Numbered from the stretch's first letter, positions 1 through 11,167 are shown. The stretch: DNA of 64,000 nucleotides from Rhodospirillaceae bacterium (GCA_028819475.1 JAPPLJ010000065.1:31953-95952), one strand, 5' to 3'. Made by a program: numbers and translations. The notes: generated from the sequence alone by a model not told the origin.

Positions 1-1157
1 CCGGGTCTCGCGCCGGGGCGATCCAGCCGCCGCCGAGCAGCCGCGTATCGTCGTAGAGCACCGCCGCCTGGCCCGCGGCGACGCCGTATTGCGGCGCGTC
101 GAAGGTCAGCGTCGCGCCGCCGCCGCCGTCCGCCTCGACCCGGCAGGGCATGGCGGCGCCGGTATTGCGGATGCGGGCTTCGGCGCGGATCGCCCTGCCC
201 TCCGGCGCCCCGTCTTCGAGCATACCGCCTTCAAGCGCCCCGTCGCCCAGCCAGTTCAGCCGGCCGATCGCGATGGTGCGGCGCGCCAGGGCTTCGCGCG
301 GGCCGACCGTGACCTCGCGGCTCTCCGCGTCGATGCGCACGACGTAGAGCGGCTCCGCCGCGCCGCCGACGCCGAGGCCCCGGCGCTGGCCGACGGTGAA
401 GCGGATAATGCCGTCGTGGGCGCCCAGTTCGTTGCCGTCGAGATCGACGATCCGGCCGGGATCGCAGGCGCCGGGCCGCAGCTTCTCGACCACCCGCGCA
501 TAGTCGCCGTTCGGGACGAAACAGATGTCCTGGCTGTCCGGCTTTTCGGCGACGGGCACATCGAGTTCCCGCGCCATGCGGCGGGTCTCTGCCTTCGACA
601 GGCCGCCCAGGGGAAAGCGCAGATAGCCGAGCTGCTCGCGGGTCGTGGCAAACAGGAAATAGCTCTGGTCCTTGGCCGGATCGGCGGCCCTGTGCAGTTC
701 CGGCCCGGCGGCCGCCTCGATCCGGCGGACATAGTGGCCGGTCGCGAGGCAGTCGGCGTCGAGGTCGCGCGCCATCGCCATGAGGTCGGTGAACTTGACC
801 GTCTGGTTGCAGCGCACGCAGGGCAGCGGGGTCTCGCCGCGCAGGTAGCTGTCGGCGAAATCGTCGATCACGCTCTCGCGGAACCGGGTTTCGTAGTCGA
901 GGACATAGTGCGGGAACCCGGCCTCTTCGGCGACCCGGCGGGCGTCGCGGATGTCCTGCCCGGCGCAGCAGGCGCCCGGCCGGCTGACGGCGGCGCCGTG
1001 GTCGTAGAGTTGCAGGGTGACGCCGATGACCTCATAGCCCCCGGCGTGCAGCATCGCGGCGGTGACGGAACTGTCGACACCGCCGGACATCGCCACCACG
1101 ACCCGCGTCCGCGCGGGCGCCCTGGCAAAGCCGAGACTGTTGATCTGCGCAGCCATG
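1..1157 (-). CDS. mnmA: tRNA-specific 2-thiouridylase MnmA (3' end outside window)
   Basis: Transfers sulfur to U34 of the Lys, Glu and Gln tRNAs in an ATP-dependent reaction in the cytoplasm. Read on the minus strand from an ATG at 1157, the protein has the PP-loop motif SGGVDSS near residue 24, a CVRCN motif near 113-117 holding the first catalytic cysteine, and a CFVP motif near 212 holding the second. 385 codons are present and the frame is still open at base 1, so only a few C-terminal residues can be missing, since family members have about 360-390. The start sits only 76 bp from the toxin gene transcribed the other way, so the two share a short divergent promoter region. Confidence 0.95.
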
Positions 1158-1233
1158 AAGCCGGATATAAGCGGAGCGCGGGGGAACGCAACGCAGTTTG
1201 CACCGACCGTCTGTGTACTATATCTTACATTCA

Positions 1234-1533
1234 ATGGAAATCAGGCAGACCCGCGCCTTCTCCGACTGGCTGGAAAAACTTCGGGATTTACAGGCGGTTG
1301 CGCGGATCGACCTGCGAATCCGCCGAATGTCGCTGGGCAATCCCGGCGATGTGCGGCCGGTCGGCGGCGGTGTGAGCGAATTGCGGGTCGATGTCGGACC
1401 CGGTTACCGGGTCTATTTTACGCAGCGTCCGGACGGGACCGTCATCCTCCTGTGCGGCGGCGACAAGAGGCGGCAGCGCCCCGAAATTACGAAGGGACAT
1501 TGCGCGGGCGAGGCAAATGGCGAAGGAACTTGA
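1234..1533 (+). CDS. HigB/RelE-type toxin, C-terminus apparently frameshifted
   Basis: Putative mRNA-interfering toxin of the RelE/HigB-like addiction-module killer family. The start [13 protein letters not shown], the central VGPGYRVYF and the LLCGGDK motif are typical. The chosen ATG (1234) matches the family's usual N-terminus; an upstream in-frame start would add 12 unrelated residues. After GGDKRRQ the frame reads on to a TGA at 1531-1533 with an atypical tail ([18 protein letters not shown]). The +1 frame over the same bases reads [18 protein letters not shown] and stops at 1544-1546, which is what this family normally ends with. An insertion of 1 mod 3 bases (for example 13 bp near 1476-1489) is therefore likely. 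The cognate antitoxin follows at 1536. Confidence 0.8.
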   Translation: MEIRQTRAFSDWLEKLRDLQAVARIDLRIRRMSLGNPGDVRPVGGGVSELRVDVGPGYRVYFTQRPDGTVILLCGGDKRRQRPEITKGHCAGEANGEGT

Positions 1534-1535
1534 CG

Positions 1536-1856
1536 ATGGCGCTTGAAACCGAACCCTGGGATCCGGCCGTCCGGCTATCCGCCCCGGAAGCCCAGGCGGC
1601 CTATCTCGAAGCGGCCTTCGAAGACGGCGACCCCGATCTGATCGTCGCGGCGATCGGCGATGTCGCACGGGCGCGCGGAATGTCGTCGGTCGCCGGTTCC
1701 GCGTCCGTCAGCCGCGAAGCGCTGTACAAAGCATTCCGGCCGGGCGGCAATCCGACGCTTGCGACCCTAGCCAGCGTGATGAAGGCGCTCGGTTACAGGC
1801 TCTCCGTTGCGCCCGTGCTGGCGGCCGGCAGCGATTCCCGGCCCTCGACCGGATAG
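1536..1856 (+). CDS. HigA-type antitoxin (HTH DNA-binding)
   Basis: Antitoxin partner of the preceding toxin, 106 aa. It reads MALETEPWDPA at the start and has the family core GDPDLIVAAIGDVARARGMS, followed by a helix-turn-helix around residues 55-85 (VSREALYKAF, GNPTLATLASVMKALGYRL). The ATG lies 2 bp past the toxin stop. If the toxin's original reading frame is restored, the two genes overlap by 11 bp, the normal translational coupling for this family. Such antitoxins repress their own operon through the HTH domain; that role is inferred from the family. Confidence 0.9.
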   Translation: MALETEPWDPAVRLSAPEAQAAYLEAAFEDGDPDLIVAAIGDVARARGMSSVAGSASVSREALYKAFRPGGNPTLATLASVMKALGYRLSVAPVLAAGSDSRPSTG

Positions 1857-1893
1857 CCCGGTGCCCGGCCGCCGCCTGGCGACCGGGACCCGC

Positions 1894-1921
1894 TTCTTGA
1901 CAGGCGATTCTTGACAGGCGG
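1894..1921 (+). repeat. 14-bp tandem duplication containing TTGACA
   Basis: Two adjacent copies of ttcttgacaggcg(a/g) at 1894-1907 and 1908-1921, 51 bp before the FAH-family start. Each contains a consensus -35 hexamer TTGACA, but no good -10 box lies 16-18 bp after either copy. The repeat is seen directly; a promoter role is only a possibility. Confidence 0.6.
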
Positions 1922-1971
1922 ACGGCCATGCGGAAAGCATCCGGCCGCTCCGATAGACCGGATGGCCCATC

Positions 1972-2973
1972 ATGCGCCTCGCCAGTATCCATTGGGACGG
2001 ACAGGACCGGATCGCGGCGGCGGCCGGCGAGGACGCGCTGATCGACCTCGACATGGCGCTGGAAGCGACCGGCAGCCCGGCTTTCGGTTCGATGCTGAAC
2101 CTCGTCCGTGGCGGCCCCGAAGCGCTCCGCCGGGCCCGGCACGCCGTGGACCGGATGCGGGACAATCCGGGCAGCCTTCCGACGATTCCCGCCCATGCGG
2201 TCACCTGGCAGCCACCGGTGCGCCGGCCGGGCAAGATTATCGGCGTGGCGCTCAACAACTCGGCGGCCGACGACCGCAAGATCAGCGCGCCGGACCATCC
2301 GACGATCTTCATGAAGCCGGCGACCTGCCTGATCGGCCACGGCGCGCCGGTCCCGGTCCGCCCGCACTACGGCCGGCTGCATCCGGAGCCGGAGCTGGCG
2401 GTCATCGTCGGCCGGGACGGCAAGGACATCGACCCGGCCCGGGCGATGGACCACGTCTTCGGCTACACCATCTTCAACGACATGACCGGCAACGACATGC
2501 GCGGCGAAGACCGGGTCCATTACTGGGCGCTCTATCCCGATCCGGACGACCCGGATTCCGTCCGGAAGGTCGAGCAGCATCTCTCCTACGCCGCGCGCTA
2601 CAAGGGCGCCGACGGCTTCGGCCCGGCCGGCCCCTGGCTCGTGACGGCAGACGAGGTGCCCGACCCGCACGATCTCGACATTTCCTGCAGCCTGGCCGGC
2701 GAGGTCTTCACCGACGACAACACGCGCCACTACACCTACCGGGTCGAGGAAGTGCTGGCATTCATCTCCCGCTTCATGACCCTCGAAGCCGGCGACATGA
2801 TCTCCATGGGCACCGCCTTCCGCGCCGCGAAAGCCGGCGGCCGGCCGCTGCATGCCGCCGATCTCAGCCGGTTCGACGGCCCGGTCGAGGTGACGATTGC
2901 CGGGCTGGGCCGCCTGTCGAACCCGGTGCGGCGCGATCCGGCGCCGGCGACGGACTGGCGGCTGGCGCGATGA
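1972..2973 (+). CDS. Fumarylacetoacetate hydrolase (FAH) family protein
   Basis: 333-aa member of the FAH superfamily, whose members hydrolyse or hydrate C-C bonds of diketo or oxo-dienoate acids with a divalent metal. The core KIIGVALNN, the acidic metal-ligand region HPEPELAVIVGRDGKDI and GYTIFNDMTGNDM are visible, as is the C-terminal GDMISMGT. The ATG at 1972 gives the expected N-terminus. Its TGA overlaps the ATG of the NTF2-like gene, which in turn overlaps the dioxygenase gene, so the three form one operon. With an extradiol dioxygenase in the operon, a role in processing a ring-cleavage product (MhpD- or fumarylpyruvate-hydrolase-like) is plausible. The exact substrate cannot be read from the sequence. 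Confidence 0.85.
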   Translation: MRLASIHWDGQDRIAAAAGEDALIDLDMALEATGSPAFGSMLNLVRGGPEALRRARHAVDRMRDNPGSLPTIPAHAVTWQPPVRRPGKIIGVALNNSAADDRKISAPDHPTIFMKPATCLIGHGAPVPVRPHYGRLHPEPELAVIVGRDGKDIDPARAMDHVFGYTIFNDMTGNDMRGEDRVHYWALYPDPDDPDSVRKVEQHLSYAARYKGADGFGPAGPWLVTADEVPDPHDLDISCSLAGEVFTDDNTRHYTYRVEEVLAFISRFMTLEAGDMISMGTAFRAAKAGGRPLHAADLSRFDGPVEVTIAGLGRLSNPVRRDPAPATDWRLAR

Positions 2974-3427
2974 CCGATCCCCTGCTCCGCCTCGAGATCG
3001 AGGCGCTGATCGCCGAATTCGCCTGGCGCATCGACCGCGGCGACCCGGCGACCGTGGCCGACCTGTTCACGCCGGACGGCTGGTACGGCCGCGAGAGCGG
3101 CGCGCGCAGCGTCGGCCGCAGCGCCATCCGGGCCGCCTATGCCGCGCGGGCCGGGCGCGAGGCCGCCGCGGGCGTCCGCACCGCCCGCCACCTGTTCACC
3201 AACCTGCGCCTGGAACGGACCGGCGAGGACAGCGCCGCCGGGAGCTGTATCCTGCTGCTGTTCGCCGCCGACGGTCCGCCGCCCCACCCGGCGGTGCCGC
3301 TGCTGGTGCAGGATTACGACGACACTTACCGGCGGCTCGACGGGCGATGGCTGTTCGCCAGCCGGTCGGTCGCAAAGGTGTTTGTCGGGGAGAATTTCGC
3401 GCCGGTCCTGCCGCTGGGGATGTCCGC

Positions 3428-3431
<4 letters not shown>
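2970..3431 (+). CDS. NTF2/SnoaL-like small protein
   Basis: 153-aa protein with the NTF2-like (SnoaL / ring-hydroxylating dioxygenase beta-subunit-like) pattern: an N-terminal helix ending IDRGDPATVADLFTPDGWY, a middle region with HLFTNLRLE, and a C-terminal strand pair around DYDDTYRRLDGRWLFASR. The ATG overlaps the preceding TGA (ATGA), and its own TGA overlaps the next ATG in the same way, so translation is probably coupled across all three genes. It could be a small enzyme (isomerase or dehydratase) or a binding partner in aromatic catabolism. No catalytic assignment is made. Confidence 0.75.
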
Positions 3432-5475
<2,044 letters not shown>

Positions 5476-5635
5476 CAAGCAGCCTGCCAGGCCGAAACGA
5501 GGCCGTTTGCCGGCAACGCGAAAATTTCGGACCCGCAATGAGCGACGAGGGTCTTCGATAGCGCCGGATTGCATTTTTTCGAAAAGTCTCTGGCCACCCG
5601 GCGGCGACGGCCTATATGCGCCGCCGGGATTCGAT

Positions 5636-6439
5636 ATGGCCGTTCCTATGAAACATCTGCTCGACCTTGACCGCTTTCCCCTCGACACGCCCGACAGCGC
5701 CCGGGGGCGGTCGTTGCTTGCCAGATGCCGGCAGGAACTGCAGGGCGCCGGCATGTTCAGCCTCGAAGGCCTGATCCTGCCGGAGGCGCTGGAGCGCTGC
5801 ATCGACGAACTCGGACCGCTGTTCGAAACCTCGGCGTTCACCCATTGCCGCGAACACAACATCTATTTCGACGATGCCATTCGCGACGTGCCGCCGGACC
5901 ACCCTGCCCTGCGCCGCTTCGACACGATCAACCATACGGTTTGCGCCGACCAGATCCCGCAAAGCCCGATCGCGCAGATTTACGGGTGGCAGCCACTGAT
6001 CGACTTCCTTGCAGCAACGCTGGAAAAAACCCGCCTTTACGAGATGGCCGACCCGCTGGCGCGAATCAACGTCATGACCTACGGCGCGGGAGAGCAACTC
6101 AACTGGCATTTCGACCGGGCGGAATTCACCACGACCTGCCTGCTCCAGGCGCCGCTCGCCGGCGGCGTGTTCCAGTATCGCAGCGGTCTGCGGAGCGACG
6201 CGGACCCGAACTACGACGGCGTCGGCCGCCTGCTCGCCGGGGAGGACGGTTTCGTCCGGTCGCTGCCGCTGGCGCCGGGCACGCTCAACGTCTTCAAGGG
6301 GAAGAACACCGCCCACCGGGTCACGCCGGTCGAAGGAGGCCGCGCGCGCATCGTCGCCGTCTTCTCCTATTTCGAGGAACCGGACGTTGCGTTCACGGCA
6401 GAGGAAAGGCTCGGATTTTACGGCCGGGCCGGGCCGTAG
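5636..6439 (+). CDS. 2-oxoglutarate/Fe(II) dioxygenase-like protein
   Basis: About 267 aa. The iron-binding facial triad is visible as NWHFDRAEF (His and Asp) and KNTAHRVTPV (distal His), followed by an arginine in RARIVAVFSY that should bind 2-oxoglutarate. This is the layout of a double-stranded beta-helix oxygenase. Similar proteins act on amino acids or small acids, but the substrate is unknown. The frame is open upstream to 5507. I chose the ATG at 5636 because the upstream residues look non-coding and another ATG follows at 5648. Confidence 0.75.
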   Translation: MAVPMKHLLDLDRFPLDTPDSARGRSLLARCRQELQGAGMFSLEGLILPEALERCIDELGPLFETSAFTHCREHNIYFDDAIRDVPPDHPALRRFDTINHTVCADQIPQSPIAQIYGWQPLIDFLAATLEKTRLYEMADPLARINVMTYGAGEQLNWHFDRAEFTTTCLLQAPLAGGVFQYRSGLRSDADPNYDGVGRLLAGEDGFVRSLPLAPGTLNVFKGKNTAHRVTPVEGGRARIVAVFSYFEEPDVAFTAEERLGFYGRAGP

Positions 6440-6594
6440 CCGCCGCTTCCGGAGGATGCGATATCGGGTGCCGATGTCTTTCGGCGAGCCGGCACCTAAT
6501 CTATCTAAAGCGAAAACTTGGACCAAGTGTTGACCAAATAAGCAATATACATTAGGAAATCGACATTCGGAAACCGCTATCAGGAACTTATCCG

Positions 6595-6828
6595 ATGTCC
6601 CTTACGGTCAATGTTGCGGACGCGAAGGCCAAACTCTCGCATCTCATTGCGCAGGCTGAGGCCGGCGAAGACGTCATCATCGCGCGTCACGGCGTACCGG
6701 CTGCCCGGATCGTAGCGCTGAACAGCCCGGTTGCTGAAACAGTTGCGCTTATCCGTGCGGAGCGGGCCCGGCGGCCGAGAGTATCGGCTGCGGAAATCCG
6801 CGCGGCCAGGGATCAGGGGCGCGCCTGA
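6595..6828 (+). CDS. VapB/Phd-type antitoxin
   Basis: 77-aa antitoxin of the Phd/YefM-like fold, with N-terminus LTVNVADAKAKLSHLIAQAEAGEDVIIARHG. The first part is a DNA-binding domain and the C-terminal tail (from about residue 55, rich in Arg/Ala) would wrap the toxin. The stop overlaps the toxin start (TGATG). The 155-bp region before it is AT-rich compared with the rest of the window and probably holds the operator. Confidence 0.9.
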   Translation: MSLTVNVADAKAKLSHLIAQAEAGEDVIIARHGVPAARIVALNSPVAETVALIRAERARRPRVSAAEIRAARDQGRA

Positions 6829-7229
6829 TGGCGATCGTCATCGATGCGTCGATCGCTGCTTCGTGGTGTTTCGAGGATGAACAGGCCACGGCGTCCGATA
6901 GGGTCCTGAACGATCTGCCTCGGGTCGGCGGTGCGATCCCGGCACTTTTCTGGCATGAGATTCGCAATGTGCTGATCGTCAACGAAAGGCGCGCAAGAAT
7001 TGACCCGTCGGATAGCGCGCGATTCCTGATGCGTCTCCGGAATCTTCGTCTGCACCATGACGACGATCATGACGAAGAGTCAGTCATGGGACTCGCGCGT
7101 TCGCATACTCTAAGCGCGTACGACGCCGCTTATCTGGAATGCGCACTGCGCCGCGGAGATATCCTGGCGACGCTGGACCGGTCTTTGGCAACCGCCGCCA
7201 TCGCCGAGGGTGTATCCGTTATCCATTGA
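6828..7229 (+). CDS. vapC: VapC-type PIN-domain ribonuclease toxin
   Basis: 133-aa PIN-domain RNase. The acidic metal-binding residues are at D6 (IVIDASI), E44 (FWHEIRN), D99 (SAYDAAYLE) and D117 (ATLDRSL), in the usual order for VapC. Its ATG overlaps the antitoxin stop, so the pair is translationally coupled. The toxin is intact. Confidence 0.93.
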   Translation: MAIVIDASIAASWCFEDEQATASDRVLNDLPRVGGAIPALFWHEIRNVLIVNERRARIDPSDSARFLMRLRNLRLHHDDDHDEESVMGLARSHTLSAYDAAYLECALRRGDILATLDRSLATAAIAEGVSVIH

Positions 7230-7328
7230 TCGAGACTACGCCACAAAACCGGCTAAGCCCCTTAACCGGGGTGCCTCGGTTTCAACACCAGAATCTCATT
7301 CCGGCCACTCGACTGCCGATCCGGCCGA

Positions 7329-8366
7329 TCAGTGCACCACCCGCTCGCCGATCCTGTGGCCGTCCTGCGCCATCAGGCCGAGCAGGATGCCTTCGCGCAG
7401 GCCGCGGTCGGCGATGCGCATGCGCCCGACCGGCCACATGCGGATGATGGCCTCCAGGATCGCCACGCCGCCGACGACCAGATCGGCCCGTTCGGCGCCG
7501 ATGCAGGTGATGGCCGCGCGTTCGTCGCGGCTCAATCCGGCCAGCATCCGGCCGATGCGCAGCAGATCGTCGAAGCGCATGGTGGCGCCGTCGATGCGGG
7601 AGCGGACATACCGGCGCAGACCGAGATGCACGCTCGCCAGCGTCGTTACCGTGCCGGAGGACCCGACCATCTGGAGCTGCCCGGCCGCAATGCGCGGCGC
7701 GAGCTGCTGCTCTTGCTCGAAGTCTTCCAGGAGGCCCGTCGTCTCCCCGACCATGGCGGCGAAGTCTTCGTCCGAAATCCGGTCGCCGCCGAACCGTTCG
7801 TAGAGGTTGACGACTCCGAGCGGCACCGAGAGGACGCGGATGGCGGCGTCCCGGCCGGGGCGGCAGACGATTTCGGTGCTGCCGCCGCCGATATCGAACA
7901 CCATGGCGCCCGGGATCTTCGGGTCGAACAGCGGCGTGCAGCTGCTCAGCGCCAGGCGCGCTTCCTCGGCCGGCGAGATGATTTCGAAATCCAGGCCGGT
8001 TTCGGTCAGGGCGCGCTCCACGAACCGGTCGCGGTTGGCGGCCTGGCGGCAGGCCGCCGTCGCCACGTTGCGCACGCGGATCACGTCGGCCCGGCGCATC
8101 TTGGCGGCGCAGATGCGCAGGGCGTCGATCGTCCGGTCGATGGCCGCTTCGGAAAGCCGGCCCGTCGCGGCAACGCCTTCGCCCAGCCGGACGATCCGCG
8201 AGAAGGAATCGATGACCCGGAAGCCTTTGGCCGAAGGCTCCGCGACCAGCAGGCGGCAATTGTTCGTACCCAGATCGACGGCGGCGTAGGCCGGCCGGTT
8301 GGCCCGTCGCGTGCGGGGCGGATGGTCCCTTTTCCTGAACGGCTGCCGCACCCGCGGGTTTGTCAT
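7329..8366 (-). CDS. Ppx/GppA family phosphatase (short form)
   Basis: 345-aa exopolyphosphatase / pppGpp phosphatase family member of the actin-like ATPase fold. After a basic N-terminal stretch of about 25 residues come AAVDLGTNNCRLLV (phosphate 1), VFDIGGGSTEIV (phosphate 2) and GSSGTVTTLASV. The C-terminal HD-like domain of the about 500-aa E. coli enzymes is absent, as in many alphaproteobacterial GppA-like proteins. It would hydrolyse polyphosphate or pppGpp, linking it to the stringent response. It runs convergent to vapC. Confidence 0.9.
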   Translation of the reverse strand: MTNPRVRQPFRKRDHPPRTRRANRPAYAAVDLGTNNCRLLVAEPSAKGFRVIDSFSRIVRLGEGVAATGRLSEAAIDRTIDALRICAAKMRRADVIRVRNVATAACRQAANRDRFVERALTETGLDFEIISPAEEARLALSSCTPLFDPKIPGAMVFDIGGGSTEIVCRPGRDAAIRVLSVPLGVVNLYERFGGDRISDEDFAAMVGETTGLLEDFEQEQQLAPRIAAGQLQMVGSSGTVTTLASVHLGLRRYVRSRIDGATMRFDDLLRIGRMLAGLSRDERAAITCIGAERADLVVGGVAILEAIIRMWPVGRMRIADRGLREGILLGLMAQDGHRIGERVVH

Positions 8367-8580
8367 TCTTGTTCTCCGACCCGGCCTGTTGCCGAAAATC
8401 TAATGGTTTGAACCGGGAAATTCAAACTTGGGATGACGAAGTCGTGACAGCCGCCCGCTCCGCCGCACCGAATCCGCCGGCCCCCGCGGCGCGGGATCGC
8501 CAAGGGGCTTTGGATGGGGGCTTGAGAAGCGGCCTCACCCGCCTTATCTGGCCGGACCGAGGGCGCCCCGCCCTTCCGGT

Positions 8581-8654
8581 TGGGGAATAGTTTAACGGTA
8601 GAACAGCGGACTCTGACTCCGTCGGTCCTGGTTCGAATCCAGGTTCCCCAGCCA
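8581..8654 (+). tRNA. tRNA-Gln (anticodon CUG)
   Basis: Cloverleaf seen directly: acceptor TGGGGAA pairs with TTCCCCA, D-arm region GTTTAACGGTAGAAC, anticodon stem GCGGA/TCCGT around the loop CTCTGAC (anticodon CTG), T-arm CTGG TTCGAATC CAGG, discriminator G and an encoded CCA at 8652-8654. Confidence 0.95.
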
Positions 8655-8808
8655 CGTCCCGCACAAATCCGAAACCGTCCCTCCGCCACCCGACTTTCTA
8701 CGGCGCAACCGGCAGCAATTCCGCCTGCAGGACGGTGTATCCGCAACTTCGGCCCGGCCCGGAAACCGGGCCCGTCGGCGCCGGAACCGTGCGGCCGGCC
8801 GCTTGCGA

Positions 8809-8837
8809 TTGACCCGCCACACCGACATCCCTATGGT
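8809..8837 (+). promoter_or_regulatory. Possible sigma-70 promoter of the Liv binding-protein gene
   Basis: TTGACC at 8809-8814, a 17-bp spacer, then TATGGT at 8832-8837, about 110 bp before the GTG start at 8949. The match is moderate and no transcript data are available. Confidence 0.35.
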
Positions 8838-8948
8838 GGCAGGCGGCTGCACGGGGTCCGTTCCGGTTTCCGGGCTGCATTGCCGACTCAATTCTGGGTG
8901 CCGATGGCAACGTACACGCCGGCGCCCGATGGAATAGGGAGGAACATC

Positions 8949-10145
8949 GTGAAATATCCAATCATGTTTGCCGCCACTGCCGCGCTCGCGTTCGTCGGAA
9001 CGCAAGGCGCCGCCGTGTCGGCCGATCGCGAAGTCCATGTCGCCGGTTTCGGCGCCAAGTCCGGCGTCGTCCGCTCGTTCGGCGTCAACACCGAAGCGGT
9101 GATGCTCGCCGCGGCCGAGAAGATCAACAAGGAAGGCGGAATCAAGCTCGGCGACGGCACGAAGGGCAAGGTAGTCGTCACCTTCTACGACGACCGCTGC
9201 AAGGCCGAGGAAGGCATCTCCGTCGTCCGCCGCATCGCGTCGGGCAAGGCCGTCGTGGCGATCGGCCCGACCTGCTCGAACGTGGCCGAGCCGCTGTTCG
9301 GCGTCCTGCAGAAGAAGGCCGGCGACGCTTCGGATACGGGCCTCCAGTTCCCGATCTTCACCGACACGGCCATCAAGGGCGGCCTGGCGAAGATTTCGGA
9401 ATGGGCGTTCCGCAACGTGCCGAACGAAAGCCAGATGTATCAGAGCCTGTTCAAATGGGTGAAGAAGACGAATCCGGGCTTCAAGTCCGTCTTCGGCGGC
9501 GTGGAAGAGGATTTCGCCCACTCGCGCTTCACCTGGTACCAGGTCATGGAAAAGCGCGCCGCGGAAGCCGGCTTCGAGGTTAAGGGCCGGGTCAAGTGGC
9601 TGCTCAACGACACCAACTTCACCACCCAGGTGCGGCAGATGAAGAAGGCCAAGGCCGACGTCATCTCCATTTCCTCGCACCCCTTCACCCTGTGCGGTGT
9701 GCTCAAGGAGATGAAGCGCCAGCGCGTGAAGTATAAGATGCTGATCGGCCTTACCAGCTCGTCGAGCATGGAGACCCTCAGGGGCTGCTCGCGCCAAGCT
9801 GCCGGAATCATCATCCCGACCAGCTACGCGCCGGTAACCCCGGCGGCCAAGGAAGCGGCAGCCGGAGCAGCCAAGTATAACGGCAGCGCCGACCTGCACA
9901 GCGCCGCGGCCTGGGAGAACATGTTCATCCTGAAGAGCGTCATCGAGAAAACCGGCGTCATGGCCAAGGGCGACACGGTGCAGGCCGACCGCCGCAAGAT
10001 CCGCGACGGACTGGCCGCGTTGAAGTCGACCGGCGGCCTGATCGGCGGCATCCAGCGCACGAAAGAAGGCGAAGCCGTCAAGCCGTATGTCTATGTCCAT
10101 GCGCAAGGGAAAGAGTGGAAGATCCTCCACGACCCGCGCAAATAG
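8949..10145 (+). CDS. Branched-chain amino acid-type ABC transporter substrate-binding protein
   Basis: Periplasmic binding protein of the LivK-like family, 398 aa, starting at GTG 8949 with GGGAGGA 5-11 bp upstream. It has an N-terminal signal peptide ending near AVSA-D (residue 25), followed by the type I periplasmic-binding fold (VTFYDDRCKAEEGISVVRRI, AIGPTCSNVAEP). It heads a long operon with two LivHMGF sets and is separated from the first permease by a strong hairpin. The ligand is unknown; such proteins also bind amides, urea or aromatics. Confidence 0.9.
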   Translation: MKYPIMFAATAALAFVGTQGAAVSADREVHVAGFGAKSGVVRSFGVNTEAVMLAAAEKINKEGGIKLGDGTKGKVVVTFYDDRCKAEEGISVVRRIASGKAVVAIGPTCSNVAEPLFGVLQKKAGDASDTGLQFPIFTDTAIKGGLAKISEWAFRNVPNESQMYQSLFKWVKKTNPGFKSVFGGVEEDFAHSRFTWYQVMEKRAAEAGFEVKGRVKWLLNDTNFTTQVRQMKKAKADVISISSHPFTLCGVLKEMKRQRVKYKMLIGLTSSSSMETLRGCSRQAAGIIIPTSYAPVTPAAKEAAAGAAKYNGSADLHSAAAWENMFILKSVIEKTGVMAKGDTVQADRRKIRDGLAALKSTGGLIGGIQRTKEGEAVKPYVYVHAQGKEWKILHDPRK

Positions 10146-10162
10146 GCTGACGGTCTAGAATC

Positions 10163-10198
10163 CCGCCGGCGCCCGTGCGGCGCCGGCGGATTTCTCTC
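10163..10198 (+). terminator. GC-rich hairpin between binding protein and permease genes
   Basis: Perfect 11-bp stem ccgccggcgcc / ggcgccggcgg with a 5-nt loop at 10163-10189, followed by atttctctc. It is positioned as an intra-operon attenuator or 3'-end stabiliser, a common way to make more binding protein than membrane components. Confidence 0.6.
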
Positions 10199-10248
10199 GC
10201 ATTTAATCTCCACTCCATCCGCTCCCGTTCGGGAAGAAGGGCGGCCCC

Positions 10249-11163
10249 GTGGAATTTGTCGATTATCTTCAGGCGGTCACCGACGGCGTGATGCAGGGCG
10301 CGTATTACGCGCTCATCGGAATCGGCTTCACGCTGATCTTCGGCGTGATGAACAAGATCAACCTGGCCTATGCAGCGGCGGCGTTCGGCGGCGCCTACGC
10401 CAGCCTCGGCGTCGCGGCGTTGATCGGCACCGGCGACGATTTCGGCTTGCCGCCGTTGCTTATGTTCCTGGTATCGGCGATCGCCGCGGGCCTGTTCGCC
10501 TGGGTCGTCTATACGATCTGCTTCCGATTCACGCCGGACCATTACGAACTCGCCACGCTGATGGCGACGGTCGGCGCATTCTTCCTGATCGAAGAGATCG
10601 CCGTCCACGCCACCGACGGGGAACCGATGGATTTCCCGGAGGTGCTGCAGGGCATCATCGAAGACCCGATGATCGAATTCAGCGACGCCTTCGCGGTCCG
10701 CGGCGACCTGCTGACGATCTTCCTGCTCGCCCTGATCGCGATGGGGCTGCTGCTCACGCTGCTGTACCGGACCAAGCTCGGCCTGGCGACCCGGGCGGTC
10801 GCGCAGCAGAGGACCGCAGCGCAGCTTTGCGGCATCAGCGTCGACCGGACCAACGCGACGACCTTCATCATCGCCGGCGTTCTGGGCGGCCTGGCCGGCG
10901 CCATGATCGGCGCGGCTGTCGGCGTCCTGTCGCCGCTGCTCTTCGTTCCGCTAACCGTCAAGGGCCTGATCGTCACCGTGATGGGCGGCCTGGGCAGCAT
11001 TCCGGGCGCGATCGTCGCCGGCCTGCTGGTCGGCGGGCTGGAAAATGTGTTTCTTGCCCTGCGCGGCATCACCGAGCGCGACATGTATGTCATGCTCCTG
11101 CTGTTCCTGTTCCTTGCGTTCCGTCCGCAGGGGCTGTTCGGCAAGAAGGTGTTGAGGGACTGA
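10249..11163 (+). CDS. livH: Liv-type ABC permease LivH (set 1)
   Basis: 304-aa inner-membrane permease starting at GTG, with about eight hydrophobic segments. The N-terminus (GVMQGAYYALIGIGFTLIFGVMNKINLAYA) and the C-terminal loop KGLIVTVMGGLGSIPGAIVAGLLVGGLE, the coupling region for the ATPase, are classic LivH features. It ends 4 bp before the LivM gene and belongs to the operon begun by the binding protein at 8949. Confidence 0.93.
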   Translation: MEFVDYLQAVTDGVMQGAYYALIGIGFTLIFGVMNKINLAYAAAAFGGAYASLGVAALIGTGDDFGLPPLLMFLVSAIAAGLFAWVVYTICFRFTPDHYELATLMATVGAFFLIEEIAVHATDGEPMDFPEVLQGIIEDPMIEFSDAFAVRGDLLTIFLLALIAMGLLLTLLYRTKLGLATRAVAQQRTAAQLCGISVDRTNATTFIIAGVLGGLAGAMIGAAVGVLSPLLFVPLTVKGLIVTVMGGLGSIPGAIVAGLLVGGLENVFLALRGITERDMYVMLLLFLFLAFRPQGLFGKKVLRD

Positions 11164-11167
11164 GGCG

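Noticed and set aside
6500-6594. Consensus promoter of the VapBC operon
   Set aside because: TTGACC is present near 6532 but no -10 box lies at a usable distance, so no promoter was listed.
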